A model generated the notes under the pieces. The model was not told the origin of the DNA. It did no database searches and saw nothing but the letters and a program-made list of their open reading frames with translations. Of a stretch of DNA of 64,000 nucleotides, positions 47,194 to 56,929 are shown in pieces. The stretch is from Lachnospiraceae bacterium (lineage in GTDB: Bacteria; Bacillota; Clostridia; Lachnospirales; Lachnospiraceae), in NCBI GenBank assembly GCA_910574805.1, contig CAJTCV010000003.1, forward strand, positions 310,001 through 374,000, written 5' to 3'. How positions within the stretch are numbered: position 1 is the stretch's first letter; each line of letters opens with the position of its first letter. The position numbers and the translations under genes are program-made.

Positions 47194-48480
47194 ATGAAAC
47201 CATATTGTGAATGGAGCAAAGAAGAACTGCTTGCATTGAAGGAGAAGCTTGCGAAGCAGTATGAAGACGCGAAGGCAAAGGGTCTGAAGCTGGACATGTC
47301 CAGAGGAAAGCCTGCTGCAGAGCAGCTGGATATGACTATGCCCATGATGGATATCTTCAACCGGGATTTTGACATGCGGGATGAGCAGGGAGTTGATGTG
47401 AGAAATTACGGCAATCTGGAGGGCATCATCGGTGCCCGCCGTCTGCTGGGGTCCATGCTGGGAGTGGACCCAGAGCATGTGATCGTCTTTGGTACGGCGA
47501 GCTTAAGCGTCATGTACGATACGGTCTCCCGGTCCATGACACACGGAGTTATGGGCAGTACGCCCTGGTGCAGGCTGGACAAGGTGAAATTTCTGTGCCC
47601 GGCTCCGGGATATGACAGGCATTTTGCCATTACGGAGCATTTCGGCATTGAGATGATCACCATTCCCATGGACGAGAACGGTCCGGATATGGATCTGGTG
47701 GAAGAATATGTGAAGGATCCGGCGGTCAAGGGAATCTGGTGTGTGCCTATGTATACAAACCCTCTGGGGATCACGTATTCGGAGGAGGTCTGCAGACGGA
47801 TGGCGGACCTTAGTCCGGCGGCGGCGGATTTCCGGATCTACTGGGATAATGCATACTGCGTCCATCATCTGTACGATGACAGGCAGGATACCCTTCCGGA
47901 GATTCTGTCCATGTGCAGGGCCAACGGCAAGGAGGACATGGTGCTGATCTTCGCATCCACATCCAAAATCAGCTTTGCAGGAGCCGGTATCAGCTGTATC
48001 GCCGCTTCCCTGGGGAATCTGGAGTGGGTGAAAAAGTCCATGACGATCCAGATCATCAGCCATGACAAGATCAATCAGCTTCGCCATGTGCTGTATTTTC
48101 AGAATCTGGACGGGGTAAAAGAACATATGAGAAAGCATGCGGCGATTATGCGCCCGAAATTCGATCTGGTCCTGGAGACACTGGAGAGAGAACTGAATGG
48201 ACTTGAAATCGGTACCTGGACGAAGCCGCTGGGCGGATATTTCATTTCCTTCAATACCATGGACGGCTGCGCGAAGGAAGTGGTGGAAAAATGCAGGGAG
48301 GCGGGTGTGACACTGACTGGGGCAGGGGCGACCTATCCATATAAGAAGGATCCCCACGACAGCAATATCCGGATTGCACCGTCTTATCCGACTCTGGAGG
48401 AACTGAAGATCACAAGCGAGCTGTTTGTGCTGTGTGTGAAGCTGGTGAGTGTGGAGAAACTGCTGGAAAAGAGTGCATGA
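47194..48480 (+). CDS. Class I aminotransferase, aspartate aminotransferase subgroup Ic
   Basis: 428 residues. The PLP lysine is in ASTSKISFAGAG, the PLP-binding Asp and Tyr in YWDNAYCVHH, and the N-terminal LDMSRGKP is typical of the Ic group (Corynebacterium-type AspAT) and separates it from class Ia enzymes. Likely makes aspartate from oxaloacetate and glutamate. AGGAGG lies before the ATG. Confidence 0.88.
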   Translation: MKPYCEWSKEELLALKEKLAKQYEDAKAKGLKLDMSRGKPAAEQLDMTMPMMDIFNRDFDMRDEQGVDVRNYGNLEGIIGARRLLGSMLGVDPEHVIVFGTASLSVMYDTVSRSMTHGVMGSTPWCRLDKVKFLCPAPGYDRHFAITEHFGIEMITIPMDENGPDMDLVEEYVKDPAVKGIWCVPMYTNPLGITYSEEVCRRMADLSPAAADFRIYWDNAYCVHHLYDDRQDTLPEILSMCRANGKEDMVLIFASTSKISFAGAGISCIAASLGNLEWVKKSMTIQIISHDKINQLRHVLYFQNLDGVKEHMRKHAAIMRPKFDLVLETLERELNGLEIGTWTKPLGGYFISFNTMDGCAKEVVEKCREAGVTLTGAGATYPYKKDPHDSNIRIAPSYPTLEELKITSELFVLCVKLVSVEKLLEKSA

Positions 48481-48509
48481 TTTCTTCCAGTGAAAACGAT
48501 ATCTGAAAC

Positions 48510-48560
48510 AAAAAGAACTGTCTGGAAATGGAGCGTCCAGTTTCCGGACAGTTCTTTTTG
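48510..48560. terminator. Bidirectional terminator
   Basis: AAAAAGAACTGTCTGGAAA (48510-48528) pairs with TTTCCGGACAGTTCTTTTT (48541-48559), one mismatch, between the aminotransferase and the minus-strand FMN-binding gene. Confidence 0.85.
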
Positions 48561-48592
48561 CTGCAATTCAAAACGCTCTTTTACAGGGACTG

Positions 48593-49039
48593 TCAGTGTG
48601 AGGTGTCTACAAGTACAATGCTGGAGTCTCCAAGACGGGCCTGTTCCAGCACGGCTATGGCCAGTTTCTGGAAGGAACTGCAGGAAGAAGATGCGCCGGT
48701 CAGAGCATCAATGCCTTCTGCTGACTGTCCATCCCGAAGTTGTCCAGCATAATAGCGGGTATATTCATTGGGGTAGGTGCCGTTGGAGTGAAGCATAGTC
48801 TGCATGTAGGCATTATCCCAGCTTTTAATAAAACCACTGGCATTTTCTGCATTGTACTCCACAGAGACGATGCTCCCGTCCTTCACCATGATGGTAATAT
48901 ATTCTTTCCAGCCGAAATTAAAATCTGCAGCCTGGGCTGTGTAATAGCCGTCCTGGAGGCCTGTTTTCCCGCTGCAGGCGGTCAGTGAGAGCATTGCCAA
49001 CAGCAGCAGAAAGAGAATCAGACTCGGTAATCGTTTCAT
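48593..49039 (-). CDS. FMN-binding domain lipoprotein
   Basis: 148 residues. A signal peptide ends in the lipobox LTACSG (Cys at about 22). One FMN_bind domain follows with a DALTGASSS motif near residue 120, the ApbE flavinylation signature (Ser after GA is the acceptor). Such exported flavoproteins carry electrons in extracellular electron transfer or redox sensing. Its start overlaps the stop of the chemoreceptor gene (4 bp), so the two are co-translated. No ApbE, Rnf or Ndh2-like gene lies nearby. Confidence 0.85.
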   Translation of the reverse strand: MKRLPSLILFLLLLAMLSLTACSGKTGLQDGYYTAQAADFNFGWKEYITIMVKDGSIVSVEYNAENASGFIKSWDNAYMQTMLHSNGTYPNEYTRYYAGQLRDGQSAEGIDALTGASSSCSSFQKLAIAVLEQARLGDSSIVLVDTSH

Positions 49040-51105
49040 GGATTTTGTTCCTCCTTTAAAACAAATTTATTTACCTGTGCGCGAAGCGATTCTGCTTCTG
49101 CCGCCAACAGTCCGCTGGACTGTTCTGTTCCTTCGGCATTTTGAAGATTGCGGTCAGCGATGGCAGAGATGGTCTCAATGCGTTCATCCATGATGGACAG
49201 GGCGATCTCCTGACTCTGTACTGCTGACACAAGATGATCAGAGATTGCACTGATCTGGTCAGAAACAGAAGAAATGGAATGCAAAGAGTCTGCGGTATCT
49301 GCAGTCAGTTCCACACCAGTCTGGATAATGGCCCGGGTACTGTTTACCATATTTGTGGCGTTTCCGGCGGCTTTTGCACTTCTGGAAGCAAGCTGCTTGA
49401 CTTCATCGGCAACCACGGCAAATCCTTTTCCGGCACTTCCGGCCCGGGCGGCTTCCACGGAAGCGTTGATGGCCAGGATGCTGGTCTGGAATGCAATATC
49501 TTCAATGGCTTTGGCGATCTTGGTGATTTCCTGAGCATTGGTACTGATGTCATCCATGGCTCCGGAAAGGGAAGACATACGTGTGTTGGCTTCCTGAACA
49601 CACCGGGCGATTTCAGCTGTTTTGATACGGGTCTGGCTGCTGCTTTCAGTTACGCTGGCCAGCCGCTCTTTCACGTGGGCAACTTCCTGGATCAATGCTT
49701 CTGTAGCCTGGTTCTGTTCCACAGAGGCCTGATGAAGCTGGCCGGACTGTCCGTTCAGTTCCTCGGACATACTGGCCAGACGGGCTGCTGCAGCTCCAAA
49801 GCCCATGATCGTCTCGTTCAGGGATTGGATGATGGTGCCAAGACTGGTCCGGATCAGGGCAAAATCTCCTTTGTAGTCCACCTGAGGATCCACCCGAAGA
49901 TTTCCGTTTGCGATCCGGGTGAGAACCTGCTGAATATCGGATATGTAACAGTTGACACTTTCCAGTGTGGAAGCAAGCGTCCGGGTCATGATCTCCAGTT
50001 CATCTCCGGAGTGGACCGGTATCACTTCTGTGTGCAGATCACCGTCAGAAAGAGCCACCATACGCTCGGTAACGCTGTGAACCGGACGGGAGATGGACCG
50101 GGACAGACGGAGGACCAGCAGGATGGAGAGGATCAGCACGAATAAAGTGGCAAACACCGCTACAAGCATGGCGGCATTGATCAGATGGCTGTAGTCGGAT
50201 TTGGGAATCTGTATGATCAGGGACCACTGGGTACCCCGGACGGGAGAAAAGGCTACCAGCATTTCTTCTCCGTCAACAGAGAATTCGACGGCTCCGGTTT
50301 CGCCGGTGGTTATATGGTCAACCGCTTTGTCATTTCCGCCGTTTTGCTGAGCTATGGTGCTCCCGGCCTGGACCAGGGACTGTTCCGGATGACCTGTGAT
50401 AATTCCCTGACGGTTGGCCATATATGCCATACCGTGTCTGCCCAGATTGATGCTGCTGATCACATCGTTGAGTGTGTCGTATTTGTAGACACCTGCCACA
50501 TACATGACTGTTTCACCGTTTTCTTTTACCGGCATTCCCATGGTGATACCCAACTGATCCTGAAAGATTGTGGAAGAATCCGTAGTCAGATTATCTGTTT
50601 CACGCAGAAGTGCAAAAAAACGGTCTTCCAGATGTTCCGGTGCACCATCAATTCCCTGGATCAGCTGTCCGTTCAGATCATACAGGGCGATGGTGTGCAG
50701 CTCGTAGATTTCTGCCGCTTCCGTCAGGACTTCCTGTCGGTCTGTCTGAGCCTCAGAAATGTTAAGGGAAGACTCTTCGGTGTTATGATCTGCAGCATTG
50801 TTATCGGATGCTTCCTCCGGATAGTCGCCGTCTGAAGTACTGTTCATACGGGGGTCTCCGGCGATGGTCATCATCCGGTCTGCCAGCATGTGGATATTGG
50901 CTTCCACGGTTTTGGCTGATTGTCGGGCCATGGGCTGCAGACTGTCCAGCAGGATGCTGTTCGCCAGCGACTGCATGGAAAGTGCCATGATTACACAGCA
51001 GACGACGACTAATACAAAGATGTTGAGTGTGGTATTTCTCAGGATTCGCCTGTTAAGGCTCTGTCTGGTCTCCCGGCCGTGGGAGGCTGATGCATTCTCG
51101 GCCAT
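49036..51105 (-). CDS. Methyl-accepting chemotaxis protein, dCache-type
   Basis: 689 residues. Membrane segments at about 24-46 and 305-328 flank a large extracellular sensor resembling dCache (with a low-complexity Asp/Glu/Asn/Ser stretch at about 90-120). HAMP follows (about 330-385). The signalling domain has the hairpin tip IAFQTSILAINASVEAARAG and the MA helices. No cheA, cheW or flagellar genes lie in the window. GAGGAG lies 7 nt before the ATG. Coupled to the FMN-binding lipoprotein. Confidence 0.92.
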   Translation of the reverse strand: MAENASASHGRETRQSLNRRILRNTTLNIFVLVVVCCVIMALSMQSLANSILLDSLQPMARQSAKTVEANIHMLADRMMTIAGDPRMNSTSDGDYPEEASDNNAADHNTEESSLNISEAQTDRQEVLTEAAEIYELHTIALYDLNGQLIQGIDGAPEHLEDRFFALLRETDNLTTDSSTIFQDQLGITMGMPVKENGETVMYVAGVYKYDTLNDVISSINLGRHGMAYMANRQGIITGHPEQSLVQAGSTIAQQNGGNDKAVDHITTGETGAVEFSVDGEEMLVAFSPVRGTQWSLIIQIPKSDYSHLINAAMLVAVFATLFVLILSILLVLRLSRSISRPVHSVTERMVALSDGDLHTEVIPVHSGDELEIMTRTLASTLESVNCYISDIQQVLTRIANGNLRVDPQVDYKGDFALIRTSLGTIIQSLNETIMGFGAAAARLASMSEELNGQSGQLHQASVEQNQATEALIQEVAHVKERLASVTESSSQTRIKTAEIARCVQEANTRMSSLSGAMDDISTNAQEITKIAKAIEDIAFQTSILAINASVEAARAGSAGKGFAVVADEVKQLASRSAKAAGNATNMVNSTRAIIQTGVELTADTADSLHSISSVSDQISAISDHLVSAVQSQEIALSIMDERIETISAIADRNLQNAEGTEQSSGLLAAEAESLRAQVNKFVLKEEQNP

Positions 51106-51380
51106 GTTTCTTCTCCTCTTTCCAATAACATAATAAAAGCCTCTTCATTCCACAGATAAGATCCGGACATTCTGTCAGCCAATGGATAAGATGCTTTTGT
51201 GTCAGTATACCATAAAATGGATAAAGAGAAAAGTGGTTTTCATAACAGGACTGTGTGGAAAATGCATTCTGTTGAGCAAAGTATGTAGAAGCGGATATAA
51301 AATTTACGTTCAGGTGAGTAAAGGGAACAGGGAGAATTTTGAAAAAGGGCGACAGATCTGAAGATCCGTCGTCTGGAAAT

Positions 51381-52592
51381 TTATTCGATGCGGAACCGGC
51401 TGATCAGGGCATCGGTATTTCTTGCTGCTTCCGCAGACTTGGCAGCCAGGTTTTTCACTTCATCAGAGACTACAGAGAAGCCTTTTCCGGAGGCTCCGGC
51501 GCGGGCAGCCTCCACAGCGGCATTCAGAGCGAGAAGATTCGTCTGCAGGGCAATATCCTCAATCATCTTTATGATACTTCCAATCTGAGCGGAAGACTGA
51601 TCAATGCTTTTGGTGGCGGCATTCAGCTGCTCCACCCGGGTATCTGCTTCCGACGTGTATCCGGTGGCTTTTTCTATCAGATTGCTGGCATTGCTGCAGC
51701 GGACCGTGCTGCTCTGGATCTGTGCAGTGATGTCAACTACATTGGACACAAGCTGGTTGATGGAAGCCTGTTGCTGTATGGTCCCCTGTGACAGTGCCTG
51801 AGCGCCGGCGGATACCTGATTGGCGCCGCTGTCTGCCTGTTTGGCAACCTGGGTGATGTCACGCATGACATTGGTGAGCTTAGTGCGGATGCTCTTCAGG
51901 CTTTCAGAAAGAACTTTGAAATTGATATAGATATGTACCGGTGTTTACATTCAGAAATACATATTCACTGTTGGGCAGACCTTCAATGTTCAGGCCCGGC
52001 AGTACATCCATCAGCCGGCTGGCATAGACTCCGGCTCCCACATAACCGATGCACTCCTGATTCTCAAAAGGGGATGATACATGGAGAGGATCATGCTGCC
52101 GGTTCCGGGAGATTTCATGATTCCCAGATTGGTCAGTTTCGGCTCTGCCGGTATCGTGCGCTGGAATTCTTCCAGGGATTCATCGATCCGGGTTGTGAAG
52201 CCAATGGCGCCCTGGGAAGTGTGGGTCAGAACGTAAGTGGAGGGGGATAGCGATGTACAATCCTTCAAAGCCCCCCTTGACTGCGGCAAAATCCTCTGTG
52301 TACTGTTGTCCTTTCTGCAGATGTACCGGATCTTCCGGGTTTATGAGCAGATCCGCACGTTGCTGCCCAGAGCGAAGGCAGTCATATATTCTTCGGCAGA
52401 AGCTACATAGTCATTGATGATCGAAGCTCTGGATTCTACTGCGTCAATCATCTGGTTGGTAATATTATTCTTTACCATGGAAGAAACGCGGCTGGATACG
52501 ATGACCCAGAGCAGCAGCATTCCGGTAAAAGTGATGACAGTGGTGATTATGCCGATACGTGTGGCAAGCTTTTAACTGGTCAGAAATTTCAT
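51381..52592 (-). pseudogene. Decayed chemoreceptor (MCP) gene
   Basis: The 3' part still encodes an intact MA signalling hairpin ([20 protein letters not shown]) in a 161-residue frame. The 5' part at 52592 begins MKFLTS, meets a TAA at codon 7, then reads KLATRIGIITTV...SSRVSSMVKNN as a TM segment and early sensor. At least two frame changes follow (near 52350 and 52240), and HAMP plus part of the sensor are missing near 51900. About 400 codons remain of a usual 650-700. Not likely to be made as a working receptor. Confidence 0.85.
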
Positions 52593-52661
52593 AAAGATTC
52601 TCATCCAAAAAAGAATATGATTTTCAGATCGGAGCTGTCCCCATATCTATCTTTTTTATAA

Positions 52662-52694
52662 AGTACGATTTCGTACTGACTGCCACGGCCGTGG
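52662..52694. repeat. Two adjacent perfect palindromes upstream of the LytTR gene
   Basis: AGTACGATTTCGTACT (52662-52677, 7-bp arms) and CCACGGCCGTGG (52683-52694, perfect 12 bp). They lie between the dead chemoreceptor and the LytTR gene and may be regulator sites. Confidence 0.6.
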
Positions 52695-52781
52695 AGGATG
52701 GATATTTTGTGCAGGAATTGAAGATCCGGGAGACGTAAGATAGTTTCTGGAAACAGAACTTAAAATGAAGAGGTGATAACT

Positions 52782-53534
52782 GTGCTGTCTGTTTTTATCT
52801 GTGAGGATGAGGAACCGGTCCGGGAGGCGGAGCGGGAATATCTGGAGAAGCAGATTCTGATGAAAGGATATGATATGGAGGTCGTATGCTGTACCGGGTG
52901 TCCGGAGGAAGTTCTGGAAGTGATATCCGGTGAACGGGGCAGGGGGATCTATTTTCTGGATGTGGAATTAAAGGGTGCGACCATGGATGGATTCAGACTG
53001 GGGCAGGAAATCCGGAAACGGGATGCCAGAGGATTTCTTATCTATGTGACAGCCTTTCAGAATCTGGCATTTGAGACATTTCGTTATCATCTGGAAGCGT
53101 TGGATTATATCTGCAAGGGAGATCAGAGACAGATGCTTAAGGGGATCGCCAGGTGTCTGCGCGTGGTCACAGAGCGGATGTGTGAGGAAAAAGGTCGGCA
53201 GCAGGAGTATTTTACTGTAAAAGTGCTGGATGTGGTTCGGCATATTCCAGTGAATGAAATCCTGTATTTTGAGACGTCCGGCCGCACCCACCGGATTGAA
53301 CTGCATGCAGAGCGGGAGCGTCTGGACTTTATTAGAAGCATGCAGGAGCTGGAACAGGAGCTTGGCGGGGATTTTCTGCGGAATCACAGATCCTGTCTGG
53401 TGAATGTGAAGCAGATTGCAGGGGCTGATCTGAAGAGGCGGGAGATTCTTCTGAGAAACGGGGAGCGCTGTGTCTTTTTCCGAAAAATGAAGAACAGAAT
53501 TCTGGATCAGGTGTCCGTTCAGGCAGTGAAATGA
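52782..53534 (+). CDS. LytTR-type response regulator, orphan
   Basis: About 250 residues. Receiver domain (about 1-120) with acidic CEDEE, the phospho-Asp in YFLDVELKG and the switch Thr/Lys region (YVTAF, CKGD). C-terminal LytTR DNA-binding domain (about 145-250, NEILYFETSGRTH, FLRNHRSCLVN). Start GTG 52782 has AGAGGTG upstream (GTG 52773 also possible). No histidine kinase lies next to it; the next gene is a broken CPBP protease. Confidence 0.88.
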   Translation: MLSVFICEDEEPVREAEREYLEKQILMKGYDMEVVCCTGCPEEVLEVISGERGRGIYFLDVELKGATMDGFRLGQEIRKRDARGFLIYVTAFQNLAFETFRYHLEALDYICKGDQRQMLKGIARCLRVVTERMCEEKGRQQEYFTVKVLDVVRHIPVNEILYFETSGRTHRIELHAERERLDFIRSMQELEQELGGDFLRNHRSCLVNVKQIAGADLKRREILLRNGERCVFFRKMKNRILDQVSVQAVK

Positions 53535-53687
53535 ATCATTCAGGCAGTCTGGGACCGATGATCGGGCTGGTATGTTAGAATGGACCAGAAGGATCAGGCC
53601 GGATGTATGGCGGACAGTACTGGCCAGGCGTGTCTTGCCCGTCAATGAAAGGCAATGGTCTTAGAAAAGTCTGGAGGGATGGATAAA

Positions 53688-54592
53688 ATGGCAGAGAAAC
53701 ATATGAACAAGAAGGAGCTGTCAATTTTTTTTGCTCACAGCCTATGGCGTTACATATCTGATGGGGCTTCTTATGTGGTATGGAAGCAACGCTTCCATAG
53801 ATCTGAGTGCATTTCCCAATGCACAGATGATGTATCCGGCAGCAGGGGTCATGCTGGCGTATCTGTTGGCAGGAAAAGGCAAACGGCAGGTGCCCGGATG
53901 GTTTTTCATGGTCTTTCTTCTGTTGACCGGGGTACTGATCGGCGTGTCTGTGCTGTCAGTGGTGATGCCGGAGAAAACGGTGATTATGCCTGGTGGAGAG
54001 ATTTCCGTGTGGATGACGATAACACAGCTGGTTCTGATCGGAGGAAGTATTTTCTGCTGGATTGCGCTTCTGGTGGATGGAAAGGTCCGAAGGAGAGGCT
54101 GCGGACCTGGCTGGAAGAACGGGAAAGCGTCCTGGCTGTGTATGCTGCTGTTTAATGGCGCTTTATTTTCTGCGCGCCGGTATCGGGTATGCGTTGAGCG
54201 GGGAAGGGGCTGTTTTGCAGGAGCGTTTCGGACTGAGGACGGGCGTGCTGATCCTGGGCGTTGTGTGGGGACTGTGGCACCTGCCCTGCGATTTCTTCTA
54301 TTATGTGACACCGGAGAAGGGATTGATCATGACGGCAACACAGATTATCACCTGTGTGAGTCTTGGCATCTTCTTTGCCTGGGCGTACAGGAAGACCGGC
54401 AATCTCTGGGTACCGGTAATTCTGCATTATATGAACAACAATCTGGCGCCGTTGATTGCTAATACATACTCGGCGGATCTCTTTCAGGATCAGGAAATTA
54501 CCTGGGGAATGCTTCCTGGAGCTGTGCTTATGAACGGACTGATTTTTGGTTTCTTTTTGCTTTCCAAAGAGTTCCGGGAGAAAAAAGAATGA
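53688..54592 (+). pseudogene. Frameshifted CPBP (CAAX) intramembrane protease
   Basis: The product is spread over three frames: MNKKELSIFF, then (after a run of eight T at 53725-53732) LLTAYGVTYLMGLLMWYG, then RLRTWLEERESVLAVYAAV, then NGALF and FGLRTGVLILGVVWGLWHLP to the end. At least three frame changes are needed. Several membrane segments and the CPBP C-terminal GLWHLP motif remain, but the catalytic EExxxR site near 54170-54190 is not readable. CPBP proteases often sit beside LytTR systems in peptide or bacteriocin loci. Confidence 0.82.
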
Positions 54593-54599
54593 ATCATAA

Positions 54600-54628
54600 A
54601 GAGGAAGAGAAGCCTAGACTTCTCTTCC
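54600..54628. terminator. Hairpin at the 3' end of the DUF815 gene
   Basis: AGGAAGAGAAG and CTTCTCTTCCT pair around CCTAGA; overlaps the DUF815 stop region. Between convergent genes. Confidence 0.55.
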
Positions 54629-55921
54629 TGCCATATAATTGATGAACTGCTGCGCGGTTCTTCCGGAGATACCGCCATGGCTCAATTCCCATTTGTTTGC
54701 CTCTGCACACAGCTCATCGTCAGAGCAGGTGATGGAAGGATAACGTTTTCTGAGTTCTTTCACAATGGTGAAATATTCCTTCGGGGACGGCTTTCCATAG
54801 TAGATCGTCACGCCGAACCGGGCCACCAGAGACAGCTTTTCCTGCATGGTGTCGGAGCGGTGCATGCCGTTGTCGGTCTCCATATCATCCCGGTCGTTCC
54901 AGGTCTCCTTGATCAGATGTCTCCGGTTGGAGGTGGCATAGATCAGCACATTGTCCGGTCTGGTCTCCATGCCGCCCTCGATGACCGCCTTCAGATATTT
55001 GTATTCGATCTCAAATTCCTCAAAAGACAGGTCGTCCATGTAGATGATGAACCGGTAATTCCGGTTCTTTACCTGAGCGATGATGCTGGACAGGTCCCTG
55101 AACTGGTGTTTGTAGATCTCGATCATCCGGAGCCCCTGGTCATAATATTCATTCAGGAGCGCCTTGATGCTGGTGGATTTTCCGGTTCCGGCATCTCCGC
55201 AGAGGAGCACATTGTTGCAGGGAAGCCCTCTGATAAAGGCTTCCGTGTTGTCAATAAGCTTTTTCTTCTGGATCTCATATCCGATCAGGTCGTTTAGTAC
55301 CACCCGGTCCGTGTTGTTGATGGGCAGAAATTCCACGCCTTCCTCCAGGTGTCGGATGCGGAAGGCCCGGTTCAGACCGAACATGCCGACTCCGTATGCG
55401 GCATAGAAATCCGTCACGATATGGAAGATCTCCTGCTCGTCTGCTGCCTGCTCCAGCCTTTCGCTGATCATCTGTACCTTCTCACTGACATTTTTATTAT
55501 ACATGCGTTCCTTTTTCTGGATGGAACGGTAATTGCAGATGGTAGAGAAACAGTCGATTCCGAGCGCTTTTTCAATCGGAGAGAAATCAAAGTCAAACAG
55601 TTTTTTGAAGATGGCAAAATCTCCTTTGGCAAAATGGTTGACGGTTCCGTCGTTGGCGCCTGTCTTCTCACTGGTCATGCTGAAGGAATTTTCATTGGTC
55701 AGCAGGATGAAGGTCAGGTAGTTGTGCCACAGATTTTTGTCAAAGCCATATTGGGTGGCAAGGTCCAGAAGCGCTTTCATCTGCTCATAGATCCGGGTGG
55801 TCAGCTCAGCAGGGGTGCCGCGTCCGCGGTCAAAATCCTCGAAAATACCGGAAAGCTTCAACAGGATGCTGTCCTCTCCCAGATCCCGGTATAAGATCAG
55901 TCTTGCAATATCTCTGTACAT
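54614..55921 (-). CDS. AAA ATPase, DUF815 family
   Basis: 435 residues. Walker A is CGDAGTGKSTS (about residue 243), Walker B is FIIYMDDLSFEEFE, with a sensor-1 YATSNRRHL and an arginine-finger-like DRDD region. The N-terminal 200 residues are helical and not recognised. Family role is unknown. It is 40 bp downstream of uppP's convergent... side and shares direction with uppP (uppP is downstream on the minus strand start side), so they are not clearly one operon. Confidence 0.85.
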   Translation of the reverse strand: MYRDIARLILYRDLGEDSILLKLSGIFEDFDRGRGTPAELTTRIYEQMKALLDLATQYGFDKNLWHNYLTFILLTNENSFSMTSEKTGANDGTVNHFAKGDFAIFKKLFDFDFSPIEKALGIDCFSTICNYRSIQKKERMYNKNVSEKVQMISERLEQAADEQEIFHIVTDFYAAYGVGMFGLNRAFRIRHLEEGVEFLPINNTDRVVLNDLIGYEIQKKKLIDNTEAFIRGLPCNNVLLCGDAGTGKSTSIKALLNEYYDQGLRMIEIYKHQFRDLSSIIAQVKNRNYRFIIYMDDLSFEEFEIEYKYLKAVIEGGMETRPDNVLIYATSNRRHLIKETWNDRDDMETDNGMHRSDTMQEKLSLVARFGVTIYYGKPSPKEYFTIVKELRKRYPSITCSDDELCAEANKWELSHGGISGRTAQQFINYMAGREV

Positions 55922-55961
55922 AAATGCAGATTCCTTTCTTTTGCAGGGGGCGTTTGGAATG

Positions 55962-56780
55962 TTATTTCATAAATATAAAATAAAGGAGTACCAGGATACC
56001 CAGCAGAATGCGGTAATATCCAAAGGGCTTGAAATCATTTTTCCTGATATATCCCATCAGGAACCGAATGGCCAGAATGGACACAAGAAATGCCACTGCC
56101 ATGCCCACGACCAGTAGAGAAAGTTCGGCTGCTGTAAAGGCAAAGCCGAATTTCACGATCTTCAGAAGACTGGCGCCGAACATAACCGGAATCCCGAGGA
56201 AAAAGCTGAATTCTGCCGCCACGCTTCTGGAAGCGCCCAGAAGAATGCCTCCTAGAATCGTCGCGCCGGAACGGGAGGTGCCCGGGATCAGTGACAGGAC
56301 CTGGAAAATGCCGATACCGATGGCCGGAGACCAGGTGATGTCGCTCAGGGAATTAATGCGCGGCTTCCTTCCCCGATTATGGTTCTCTACAAGGATGAAC
56401 AGGATTCCGTAGATGATCAGAGTGACGGCAACGGTCCAGGGATTGTAGAACATCTCATCCAGCACGTCGTCAAAAGGAATACCGATGGCGGCCGCGGGGA
56501 GGACGGCTGCGAGAACCCGGAACCAGAGAGCCCAGGTATCTTTTTTGATCCATCCGTCTGCAGGTGAGCAGAAGGGCCACAGCTTTGGGAAATACAGGAC
56601 GACCACTGCCAGGATCGCACCCAGCTGGATGACGACCAGAAACATCTCCATAAATTCCGGAGAGACATTAAGCTTCATGAACTCGTCCACGAGGATCATA
56701 TGTCCGGTGCTGGAGATGGGGAGCCATTCCGTGATCCCCTCCACGATTCCAAGGATGATAACTTTTAAAACTTCCAACAT
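55962..56780 (-). CDS. uppP: Undecaprenyl-diphosphate phosphatase (BacA type)
   Basis: 272 residues, about 8 membrane segments. [15 protein letters not shown] (about 14-28) and [10 protein letters not shown] are the two catalytic motifs. It recycles undecaprenyl diphosphate for wall synthesis and gives bacitracin tolerance. AAGGAG lies 9 nt before the ATG. On the minus strand it precedes the DUF815 gene by 40 bp, so these two may be co-transcribed. Confidence 0.95.
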   Translation of the reverse strand: MLEVLKVIILGIVEGITEWLPISSTGHMILVDEFMKLNVSPEFMEMFLVVIQLGAILAVVVLYFPKLWPFCSPADGWIKKDTWALWFRVLAAVLPAAAIGIPFDDVLDEMFYNPWTVAVTLIIYGILFILVENHNRGRKPRINSLSDITWSPAIGIGIFQVLSLIPGTSRSGATILGGILLGASRSVAAEFSFFLGIPVMFGASLLKIVKFGFAFTAAELSLLVVGMAVAFLVSILAIRFLMGYIRKNDFKPFGYYRILLGILVLLYFIFMK

Positions 56781-56876
56781 GGTAAAATACTCCTTTGAAA
56801 AAGATTATGTCCATTGTACCTATCTGACCGAAAAAAGTCAATGTATGCGGGGGATTTCCCTTTTCTTAATAATGTA

Positions 56877-56905
56877 TTAACAAAAACGACAAAATATGCT
56901 ATGAT
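56877..56905 (+). promoter_or_regulatory. galK promoter
   Basis: TTAACA (56877-56882), 17 bp, TATGAT (56900-56905), 24 bp before the start codon. Confidence 0.7.
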
Positions 56906-56929
56906 GGTGGAAAAGTGAGGGAGCAGATC

